64,000 nt of DNA, taken from NCBI RefSeq assembly GCF_029227915.1, contig NC_079888.1, positions 1,426,001 to 1,490,000 on the forward strand, read 5' to 3'. The stretch is from Hydractinia symbiolongicarpus (Eukaryota > Cnidaria > Hydrozoa > Anthoathecata > Hydractiniidae). The notes beneath the pieces were generated by a model. It made no database searches, was not told the DNA's origin, and was given only the letters and a program-made list of their open reading frames with translations. Position numbers and translations under genes: made by a program. The stretch's first letter is position 1. Each line of letters starts with the position of its first letter. This document shows, in pieces, positions 7,921 through 19,900 of this stretch.

Positions 7921-10900
7921 AAGAAACATCACACTGTAAAGGAGTATTTTCTCTGCGAATTTAGTGACACAAATCCCTCAGCATAAAGCGCACTTATATA
8001 TTTACTATGTAAAACTTAACAAGAAAAAACGTTTTTTGTTGCGGTAACATCACGGGTTACACCGATGAGACGGCAAACCGCACCGCAAACTAAATTGCTA
8101 GGAACTTGTGCTTGTAAAACTTGTTGAATCCGTAAAGACAGCTTTAAGTCATTGCATTCTCATCACAAACACCCATGTTTTATACTGACGGTCAAAATTG
8201 CCTAGTCCTGATCATGTCAATTAAAAACAAATTTAAACCCCTCATCGAAATCCGATTAAAAGAAAAACGCTAGAAAGGAAAACATTTTGTGAACAAAAAG
8301 GGAAATCTATATTTAAATTGCTTTTCACAACCCACCAAGGAAGAAGAATATATGAGTTGAAACGAAAAGATGGTTTTAGGTGAGCGACTTTTTTTATTTT
8401 TTGTGTACTATGAAAATGTGTTTTTCGTTTGTTTACGTTTTTATGTTACCATTATAATAGCCATTAAGCATGTTCTTTATAAATATGTGGTTAAGTGAAG
8501 CTGTCTTGAATATCTGTAGCTGCAGTTCATGAAATCGGCAACAAGATTTAGTACTTTTTTAAATTACAAAACTTTTGCTAGCATTCAACAATTTAACTAA
8601 GCCGAGAAATAAAGTAAAAGCAGTAACTGTTGTTAACTAATAAACAGTATTTCTAACCCTTTTCCCCGTCATCTGGAAATTCTGCTTTTGAGGCAAACGT
8701 CGAATTTGTATCTTATTAGTTTGGGAATTTTTGTATAATGGGACCAGTCTGTGCCAGGGTCATTATTGGGCGCTCCGTAATAACAGATGTCAAACATTGG
8801 GATATGAACCTGTTTCTTTGTATTCAGAATTAGTTTGTGCTTAGCATATACACAAAAAACATAATTTATTATTCTCTGTGTTAAGTTCCATAAAAAGTGG
8901 CGACGTAGGATAAGAGTCACAAACTTCTACTACAATCGAAGTTATGCTGTAGGCATACGATTTTGAAATCAACTATATTTGTGAACAGCAAATCATTGCG
9001 CACTTTCTGTGACGACAAAGTTTTGTCTGTTTTAACATTGTATAGCATCGAAACATGCAGCATTAATACTTAATGTACTGAAAGTGATTCAAAGTTTGCT
9101 TATCTACTACAGTAAAAGATTTCATACAGCGCAGTCTGCGCCTAGTGGGGACAATTTTTTTCATAATGGTAGCGCAACTAGAAGAAAACAAATGGACCGC
9201 ATTCTATCCAAAAACATACAGAATTAAAGGTTATTAAAGAAAAAAACTGTTAATTCCGTCGTAAGGTTAGCATAGCTAATAAAGGTCAAGGGTCCTACAT
9301 GTTAAACCAGAAAGAAATGTTATTGTTGGCACCATATGGATAATTTTTGTTGTGATCTTTAACAAGAATTGGCCCCAATAGTTTTTACTAATATATTTCA
9401 AAAGTAAGCAAGTGCAGAGTTAGCTGACTAGCTAACTAGCTAGCTGACGAAAGGTAGGTGTAGTTTAGGCAGTAAGCTTTAGTTAGTCTGGTCAGTCAGT
9501 ATGCAGGGACAGGGAAAACATCACTGTAACTACATTTGTTATATTAAAAATTATTTCTCTGAACCAGACATAAAAAAAATAATTCTCGCAAAAAACTCTT
9601 AAATTTCCAGATTAGCCAAAATTTAATATTGTTTATGTAAATTGGTTAGGAATCTAGTATTAAAAGGGGATGGCGGGAAAGAAATCCTAGGAAAGTTAGA
9701 TAAGAAAATGTTCTCTTTATACTTATTCACAAGAATTTATTTCAAAGAATAATTCGTAATCAAATGACCAACTCTTGAAATTTGTTGTGAACTTGTCAAC
9801 TAAAGTAAAAAAAAGCAGCCAGAAAGAGTTAAATTTAATGTTTAAAAACCTTTTAAAATTTAAATGGCATTGCAGATGAATCATATCTGTAGATCATTTC
9901 CCTATACGTTTTCTGAAAGTATTTCTTTTATTCACGCCTTCGCCTGCATTGAAACTACAAAACTATAGTATCTATAGGGACGTTTGAATGTGTTTACTAA
10001 TTCACTTTTCATCCAATGACTTTCCATTCAATCACAAGTTTTTCTAAGGTTATTTATTATGCTAAACCACGAAGTTATGCAGTCGGTGAAGTTAAATATT
10101 CGCTTTAAAAATAATCAGGTAATTAAGATAGACAGTATAGGCCAGCTAAATATGCAGTTGTGGCACTTTTAATAACCTACGTCCAAATTTGACAATGGTC
10201 TTTGATGATTATCCATATCTTGATTCTTTCAGTCCATGCTCACTGTCTCTGCAGCCACACCCGCTAAAAATACCCTTTTTACCATCATTCAAAAGTTAAT
10301 AACTGCAAGTTCTTCTTACTTGAAGCGTTTTAACAAAGTTATTATAGCACAAAGATGACTATGATCACTATATCAAAACGTTATTTAAAAGTTAAACGTT
10401 ATTATTATAAAATACAAAGAATTAGAAAAGACAAAAAACAGGCTAAATTTGTCCCTACAAGCGCTTTACTAGTGCCCAGACTGCGTTGTATAAAAGTCGG
10501 TAATATTACTAACTTACGCTTTTCCCTTTGTTGGAGTGACAGGAGTAAAGAGATTTAAAATATTTTTTGATTAAAATAATTTATTTAAATAAAAAGGAAG
10601 AAATATCTTCAATCTTCGGAATCTAAATAAAGATAAAGGTATATAAGAATAAAGATATAGGTACAAAATATTTCTATTTAAAACTTACAATACAAAGAAA
10701 TATTACGAATTGTTTAATAATACCATCAGGAAATGAATTTTTGTTGGAATTAATTTTTGTAAAATATTAGGACTTGTCAACTTTGCGAAAAATAGTTGTT
10801 GCCAATACTATTTACTAAGAATTTTACCTAAAAATTAGGTCTCGAAAAAAATTTATTCTTGTAATGTTTACCAATGTAGTGTAGTGATCTTCAGTTAACC

Positions 10901-12860
10901 GAAATATATCGGCGACAAGACGGTAATGAATAAGATAAAGACACTTTTGTATTTTGTTGTTATACACAATTCCACACTTCAGGTAGCCTAATCTTTCAGA
11001 CATTTTTGATAAGTAAAAAAAAAATAACACCATAAAAGAAGAGACATTAAAATTAGTTTCCTACGAAACTCTACTTCCTGGCTTACTAATGGACACTAGC
11101 TTCTGTTCCGTAAATCTATTACCGCAAATATATTGCCTAAGTTCCTAACATTAAATTATTGTTTTTAATATCAAAAGAATCAAACAGCAAGGTAGTGCAA
11201 AAAAATTGATTAAGCTCTAAATTTTTTCTTTACTAGGCTCACTTTATTCTGTGGAAATTTAGTTTTAACACGTCGCTGTCGAGTAAAATTTGATTCGAAA
11301 ATATACTAAATATATGTTTTAAAACATTTCATACAAAAAGTTTGAAAATGTTCGTAAAGCTGGAATATTAGGCTTTTTTTACAAGGTAGAAAATACTCAC
11401 TGATCTTATGAAAAAGTACTGATAAAACGGGGTCGGCCAATGGCCGAAAACAAATGGAGGAAGGTCAATGTTTATTTTAACCAAAATAATAAGTTTCAAT
11501 TCCAGATTTAATCTTATTGTTTATAAAAGTGGAGAGCACGTGCTTTCGTAGCTAATTATGCAGTTGCAATATTGCAAATTTGATATCTACCTACAACTAA
11601 ACACAAAAACTAAAGTTTAAATGTAAAATAGGTGTTTCCAGAAAATTTGAATGTTTCAAAAAAAATGCATAGCAGAATTTGAATTAAACTTTAAAAAATT
11701 AATGTAGTCTTGAAATATATTTTGCTGTAGTATGCACGGGTATTATCTGTAAAAGATTACCTCTCGCAAAAATCAAGTTAAACTCATATGAAAGACCTTT
11801 GAAAGTTATGTAGGAATCTTTTTATTTTTTTTAAGAAACCTTCGTCATGAATAGCTTTAAAACATGTGTTTATGGCGTAGAACTTTTACGTCAATATCGT
11901 ATATTAAATTAATGAAGTCATGACAGTGCACCTAAAACTTTGAGGCTAAATAAGACGTCAATGATTTCTCACCGCGTGGGTAACTAAGGACCACCTAGGA
12001 CCAATTTGGGTAAGTTTCTCAAACCTAGGTCACCAAATCCGTTTCGGAATGAACGTGTTGATGACGTCATCTAAAAATATTCAAACCCTAATATCTTCGC
12101 AACCCTTTGTAAAAAGATCTATACGATGAAGGCAACATTTATACAATCTTCTAAAAAAAACTTTTAGTCTTTTAGCAGGTCTTTGCTGACGTCAGCAAAA
12201 TTTTTATATCCTTTATATTCTATTAACCGCTCATCAAAAGCACATGATCATATAAATTTTCTTGATCAGAAGTTTAAGCTCTACATATTATAGCCAACGA
12301 ATAAACTAAATTTTGCCAATTTTTATTTTGTATCTGCACTGCTGTCGTCAGCAAAAAACTCAAAACAAGCTATTTTTCTATTTTCCTTTGCCTAAGTGAA
12401 TTTTTCCACAGGTTTTATCGACTAGTTTTAAAAATAAAATGAAAATAAGGTGGTACATGACACTATAATGTCTTCCCACACATGGAAAATATGCACTTTT
12501 GTCACAAAAACAACATACTTCTTCCATTTTCTTCATTGTAGTTTTCTTCGAAACCAAAATAAATATTGATTTGGTCAAAAATCTTTTAAAATACAGCTAC
12601 ATTCTTTTTCAAGTGCTATTAAGTCTTTTTCTTGGCAAATGCGCACTCAAGTAGTCTAAAAACGTCTATATTACATGAATGTTTGTGTGAAATAAATATA
12701 AAGTCAGCAAAAACACCTTCGGTAACAATTTATTATCAAAATACTATCTATTGCTTGCCGAAACAAGTGAATTATGTAACAAAGAGAAATCTTACCCTTG
12801 GCAAATGCACCTGAAATTCGTAACAAGTTATTCGCGATTTAGTAGCTTTATTAAGCCATC
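7921..12860. other. AT-rich intergenic sequence
   Basis: No exon with paired splice sites and a consistent phase, no RNA gene and no recognisable transposon domain was found on either strand. Short tagcta-type repeats occur near 9420-9450. The frames at 8669-8920, 10355-10558 and 10824-11033 look like chance. Confidence 0.5.
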
Positions 12861-12863
12861 ATT

Positions 12864-13473
12864 GTCGGCGCTCGTTATCTCAACTGTCCGTTCTCTGGAA
12901 CTTTCCTTATCTCGGCCTATTTTCACGGTCTCTTAAGTACATTTTATTACGTTATCTCGACATTTTCTGTAAACTAAACATTCGAACGTGAGAATTTCTT
13001 AAACTTTCTCAAAATCAAGATTTGAGAAAGACCTAGCCGGGTTACAAAAAAAGGTATGTAACTTATTACATAAAGAGTTAACAGCAGAGGAATTTGTTCA
13101 CATTGACTTTCAGGTTATTGCAACAGATAACCTGGTCACAGATGAAGAAATTATTTAATCTGTAATAGATGCAGATGACAAAGAGGGGCAGAATAGAGAT
13201 GACAAAATTAAAGTGTATGATGAATGAATGAATGAATATGATTAAATACATATAACATGAGAATAGTAATAATTAATTCTTCTGATTAATAGTCTATCCC
13301 TAACCAGGTATAAAAATTAACAATTTTTCTAATGTGTGCATGACATTGACAAGCTTTCCTTATCTCGACCTTTTTCACGATTGACGTTTCTTATCCCGAC
13401 TATCCACTCTCGAACTTTCTTTATCTTGACCTTTTTCACCAGTCCCGTGGAAGGTCAAAATAACGAGCGACGA
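12864..13473. mobile_element. MITE-like element with terminal inverted repeats
   Basis: The left end reads TCGGCGCTCGTTATCTCAAC and the right end is the near-perfect inverse, TCGTCGCTCGTTATTTTGAC on the minus strand. Internally a motif of the form 'ctttccttatctcgacctttttcacg' recurs at about 12900, 13360 and 13415. There is no transposase frame. It is about 610 bp. Target-site duplication was not established. Confidence 0.6.
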
Positions 13474-14455
13474 CTGTGTGTCCAAAAGTTTAAGATCAAC
13501 ACGCTACAAATTCGTGTCATGTCTCAACAAATTTTTCGTAGAATGAATTTAAATTTGATGTTGTTCAATGTTATTTTTGTATAAAGAACAGGGGATTAAC
13601 CGATGTTTAATAAAGAAATAGTATACTATGGGAAAGTTTGAAACTGACGCACTTTAGACGACATGAAACAAAAAATATTTCCACTGTTGTTTAGCTATTA
13701 AAATGAATTTAAAAAACATGGTCTGCCTATTTTTTTTAATTAAGCCTACGCGACTTTTAATTACTTTGACGTCACGCATAATGAACGTTTTGAGCCAAGA
13801 GAATTCTGATCACATTGAAGTGTTTTAATGAAAATGTCTTAATTTATGAAGATATTCTACGCGACAAACATCATGCATGATTAAAAAGAAGCGATTAAGA
13901 AATTTAAAAAAATATTTACAAATTTCTCGGCAACTTTTTAAGGTCTTTCATATAAAACCAACTTGATTTTTTACGGGAGGAAAGCTTTAAAGTCACACAA
14001 CATGGATAAAAATTGTTTAAGAGAAAGTTATTTAAAGAATTGGAAGTTCAGTTCTTAAAAGGTTCTTTTGAGAAAAAAGATACGAGAATACTGTAATTGT
14101 TTACCAACCAACCGTAATAGCTTACTTTAAGTATCAATACACAAACTATCCATTATTTAAACCGAAAGTGCATAGATCTAAATATTTTTTACTTACCACT
14201 TAAACTTATATTGGTGATCCGATAAAAATCTGGCGCCGTCTAAAGAGATTTTATATAAAGTTATTAAAATTCACAGAAGAAATATTATTATTTGAGTGTA
14301 GCAACAGTATGATAATAAAAGGTTATTTACGTCTAAGATGCAAAGTAATGGCAGTTAAGTGCTATTATTCCCCTATCGTTAACAGTAACTATAGTTACTA
14401 TTTTTTGAATTAAAAGTTATGTATAATCAGATTTTGCAAGTTAAAAAATGTGTCC
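13474..14455. other. AT-rich sequence, possible end of the downstream untranslated region
   Basis: No gene seen. It may contain the 3' end of the micro-exon gene transcript, but no convincing poly(A) signal on the minus strand stands out. Confidence 0.4.
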
Positions 14456-14821
14456 TTAAAAAACCCAGTTGCGGGTAAATTGGGGATGTCGGGTTTTCTT
14501 GTCACCCAAAGGGGATGAAGATGCCTTCGTTTTCTTTACAAATAAGCTGCGTTTCCATGAGATAAGCCATAAAAGGTAGTAGGTGTTTCTACGACATTTG
14601 ATGAGATGTAGGCGATGCAACGACAGTTGTTGTGCTGTAGGCATTTTCACGTGATTCGCTAAGAGAGTTTGCGCGAGAGACAGCCCAGGTGAGCACCGTT
14701 TTCACGAGGGACGCAGTTATTTCCCCGAGAGACACCTCAGGTAAGTATTGTTTCCACGAGACACTCCATGTTTTCCTCGAATGCCAATGAATTGTAAAAT
14801 GTTTGCTAACATTGCGATAAG
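14456..14821 (-). other. 3' untranslated region of the micro-exon gene with degenerate repeats
   Basis: On the minus strand the last exon begins directly with the TGA stop at 14824-14822 and continues as untranslated sequence. Within it a motif like 'tctcgtggaaac' recurs (near 14770, 14725, 14705, 14650, 14560) together with 'cttacctg.g.tgtctctcg'. Two overlapping open frames exist here but neither begins with ATG in a splice-compatible phase. Confidence 0.4.
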
Positions 14822-16951
14822 TCACTGTTTTAAAAAAAATTAAGAAAATAAAAAATATTAAAAAAAATTATCAAATTAAGTACTTACATCCAACAAGTGG
14901 TGCCTTTCGTCTAAAGAAAAAATGCTGTAGAACATACACACTTATTCACAGAAATTTCAAGGTATAAATTAAAATTCCAAAAATCAAACTTACATGGTGT
15001 TAGAAAACGGGAGCTAGTTGCCCCATCTAGAAGGTAGAAATACGCAATATAGTAAATATACATACATATATATGTATATTAACGAGGATTAAATTAAAAC
15101 AGAAACATACCCATATCTGTGTAATGCTCTTCAACTACAAACATGAAAAATTTATATAAGCTGATAAGCAGAAGGAATCATAAACATATAGAAGTATAAG
15201 TAAGTGGTTTATTATCTCAAATTTTAGTAGGTAGGTTTTGCGTAAAAAATACAACTTAACGTATATCCAGCGTATGGTGATAAAGGTAATTTGAGGTTTA
15301 AGTATCAAATGATGACATGTTATCTATCACTGAACATGAGATATCATATGGACTACCTAGCAGTGGACAATCTTTGGCAGCAGGTGACCAGAATACACTT
15401 TTTCCGAATTAGATTTCTTCAATATGCAGAAGCGACTTTTAATTTTTTAATTTAGGGCTTTTTTGAAAGTTCTTTGGAAATTTATTGTTTTGAAAAATCT
15501 TTATACGTTCTCGAGATATTTGTGTTTAAAGCTGCGCTAATTGTGCGAAATTATGACGTCATAAACTAGCATTGAGCATAATTAAAGTAACCAAATATTG
15601 CAACTAATGTCAAATGTTCAAAACGCGTTGAAGTGAAAAGATTTTTAATATATATGGCTTGTCAAAATGTTATATGTAACTATTATTTGCGGAAGGTAAC
15701 CTTTTTAAAACCGAGGCTTATCAGTCTAAGTCAAAAATTAAGAAGACTTTGACGGTATAATACCACCAAAACAGCCTAAATATGGTCTTAAGACATAACA
15801 ACAAAATTATAAAAATCGTGAAAGCACCATGGAAATTTTAGTAAAATGCTACGTAGCTTAGCGGTCAGTGCTTAAAACCCGTGTGATCACCGAATGAAAA
15901 CTAGAAATTTTTGATTGGGAAATTGTTTGAACTGATTTAATATACACATATACAAAAAACAATAATTTGTTATATAATATCTAGTGACTTAGTTCCACTT
16001 ATGACTTTAAGAATTAAAACTATTTTACCTACTACCGTATTTGAAAATATTTTTCCTACTGGCGTCTGTTTTAAAAATAATTGTATGTTTGTTGGTTTTG
16101 CGTACTGGTACTGATGTGAAATGTGCAAACCGAACATGGAAATTGAACACGACATCTAAAATTTCTTTTCTCAAGGAACAGAAGATAAAAACATAACGGA
16201 CAACATAACATAACGTAATACGTTTTCACAAGACGTTCGTATGTTTTTTTGATTGCTTTCATCGTCTATGTTCTTTTTCATGTTCATGTTGGTTTTATTC
16301 AAGTTTGGTAAGGACACGTTGTTTATATCTAGCGTCTATTCTTCAAGTTGATACAATATATATTACTTACCATCGTTTTCCAAATCGTCATCAGACGATT
16401 GATCTTTTTTTGCAACTAAAAAGTTGTGAAATAATGCGTAAATAACTAACTGTAGTGTAACGTGTCTTTTAAAAAAGCGTTGATAAAATGACTTGTTATA
16501 CTGTCAAAAACTCTCGATTATAAGAATCTCATAGAAATTTATAGCGGTAATTGCGAGTAATAGCGAGTTCATAGGGCTCTGACAGGTATTATTATTATTA
16601 TTATATTATTATTATTATTATATTATTATTATTATTATATTATTATCATTATTATATTATTATCATCATTATCATTATTATATTATTATCATCATTATCA
16701 TCATTATCATCATTATCATCATTATCATCATTATCATCATCATTATCATCATCATTATATCATTATATCATTATATCATCATATCATCATATCATCATAT
16801 CATCATATCATCATATCATCATATCATCATATCATCATATCATCATCTTATCATCTTATCATCTTATCATCTTATCATCTTATCATCTTATCATCTTATC
16901 ATATTATCATATTATCATATTATCATTATTATCATTATTATCATTATTATC

Positions 16952-16995
<44 letters not shown>

Positions 16996-19900
16996 TTATT
17001 ATGTTGTGTTTTTAAGGACGTCTGATTGCCTCCATATTTAAAATTTCAATAAATTTAACAAAAAAACAACTTACTTTTTAGGTGGGCAGGGCCAATTACC
17101 TCTAAATTTGAACAAAAAGTGTTTATGCAAAGATTTTTATATTTTTGTATATTTCAGTATATATAGCACCAAATAATACTGAGACAGAAGAAAAAAAAGG
17201 ATCATTGCTTACCTTTCCCTTTTCTTTTCCCTGAAACTTAAAAAAAAATTTAAATCAACAATAATTTAAATAAATATAATTCTTGTAGTATAAAAAATGG
17301 GATTAAAAAAGAAAATATTTTCTGTTAATAGAACTAAGTCTGGATCATATCATACTTAACGTTGAGCATTTACATATAACAGGTCTCTCGGCTTTACTTA
17401 ACACCAAACACCATTCTAAAAGGTGTTGTTATTTGGGGAATAAAGAAGTACAGAAAAAATTGTTGTTTTTTCTTACATTTTTCTTAAATAAAATGGATTG
17501 CGCAATTGTTCACATTTCCTTGAATTTCATTGGTTAAAAAGCTGAAGAGAAAAAATACGCGCTGAAAAAGTCGAGTGAGTTAAACCTTTTGAGAACAGCT
17601 TGGGAGCATCTTTTACATTGAGTCAGCGGCCATTTTACTTCATTACGCATGCTCGAGCGGAAAATGCAGTCCTATTAAAACCTACCTTTAAAAAGGTGCG
17701 CGAAAAACAGGCTGTGCCGAAATGGAAAACAAGTAACAAAATAGCAATTTCTTTCATTCAAAATTAATCATAAAATTAATCGGTCCTCACAATCCTAGTA
17801 AAACAAAAGCACAGCTCACACAGAGTTAACCATTGAAACAATAATAGGTTTCGGTGTAGACCGAAATTTATGAACTGTCTGTAAGTGTACGAAACTTCCT
17901 TATCATCTAAAAAGCAAATCACTTGCCGTTAAATTTGTTTCGGAAAATATCTTGAATATTTTTTTTTATTGACGGACTTTGCTTTAATGAATTTGCTTAA
18001 ATTCATTTCTATTGTTCCATAAAGAGATCACTGAAATCATCGAAAAATTTTTTATCATTTTCTAAAGTTTCGAACTACAAAATTGTCTAGGGAAACATTA
18101 ATCCAGTTAAATGATCTTCGTGTCAATATGCTTGTAAAATCAGCAAACATGGCGGAACGCGGTAAACAATAATTTGAAGTTCAGTGCACATGCTGTGGCT
18201 GTTTAATAATGTTGTTATGCCTCATAGAAAATAAAATTCTTAAGAAAGATGTGTTTACAGTTAATAAAAAACGGCGGGAAAATAACAAACAGTACCAATG
18301 GAAGAAAGTATAGTTCAACAGCATTATTCTCTTCAAACCAAATGTAATTGATGATTGGAGTTGTTTTGTTTCTTAGGTTTTCCAATTTTTTTTACAATAA
18401 ATTGATAAAAAGGGGGAAACGCTGCGGAAGACTGATTTTCTCAAAGTAACACATCGATTATGTCCATGCTTTTCAAATATTTTTGCGTTGACAACGGGTT
18501 AAAGAAGTTTGAAATAATAACTTTTACTCACTTTCTAAGTCAATTTCTTCGTTCTCTGAGAAAACTATTAGGAATTATAAAAAGTATGTTACACTTCATC
18601 ATCAAATACTTTAAATTCTATGCACAGAAGTAAAAAAATACTGTACCAGGTAGGGTCATTGTGTCTATAATAAAGAAATAAGAAATATGTAAAGAATATG
18701 CCTACAGCACTGAAAAAATTGACGAAGTAGAAAATAGAATTGTTAAAATTTACAACATAACAAAAAAAGGAAATAAGGAAAAATATAAAATAACTTACCG
18801 TCCCAATCTACAGGATCTAAATAGAAATGTTAGTTATATGTAGCTTTAGAAAATTTGTTTTTATACAGGATTAATAAGGTGCTTTAAAACTAGGTTTGCA
18901 AATCGACGAATAAATTCAGAAGATTCCCATCCTCTGTAAGCCCACCTGCTATTTTTAGTGATTGTCAATTGTATGTAGTTTGTATTTCAAAAACTCTGAG
19001 CAATTTTAATTTAGGAATAATATAAAAGATACTTTAATTATAAAATTTTCGCTTTCTTGTAAAACAAACCAACCGACGCTTAAAAATTATTGACATAAAG
19101 TTTCCATTATAGTTGGTAATTGTCGTGCAACTGCTGTTTTGCGACTGTTGCAAACATGTCTACAATTGTCAACACTTTATGTTAATAAAACCCAAACTTT
19201 AAAATAGCAAAACACTTATACTTACGTATTCTTATTGGCGTGAAGACTAAACAAAAGAAATATAGTAGTTACTTCTTGTTACCTGTAAAAAATGTTTTTA
19301 ATTCTTAGATGATAAAAAAGTATCAAACCTGGAATTTTTTCCTCTTCTTCTTTTTCTTCCTCTTTATCTTCCTCCGTTAATACATCTAATTATGCAAAAG
19401 CGTTACACAATATGCTACCACATTTAACTCTAACTAAGTTGAGAAAGGATAAATATGCTTTTTCACTTTTCATTATCTTCCATGAATTACTATGAATTGA
19501 AATAGCTGTGTTTTTTATATATATAGGTCGTTAAATAATAAAAATAATGTTTTTAGTCTCCTTAATCCTTTTTTACAACATTTCATTAAACAAAATTTAA
19601 TGATTTCCATTTTTTTAACAGTAATTCTGGTTATGGTACAATTGATTGTATTTAAAACATATGCATTTCCATAACTATTGGCTATTAATTCTCCTTCTGC
19701 AGAATATTTCCGCGCTGTATTTTTTTGTATAAAATAAATGTTTTTTTTTTACCCTTTCATTACTTGCCATCGTCAGGGCGAGTGATTTACTTTGCATTTT
19801 CAAAAGGAAGAGAAACTTAGGAATTACTTTTCTTCCAAAATGCCTAAATAACTTTATCATTCCATTAAGAATTTGGTTTATGATAAATTCTGGTTGAAGG

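Noticed and set aside
8383-8390. Possible first exon ATGGTTTTAG|gtgagc near 8370
   Set aside because: Only ten coding bases and no downstream exon in phase.
14456-14825. Two overlapping frames on the minus strand
   Set aside because: They fall in the 3' untranslated repeat-bearing region and one begins with GTG.
16588-17002. CRISPR-like regular repetition
   Set aside because: Units of 3-9 bp without unique spacers; it is a microsatellite in eukaryotic DNA.
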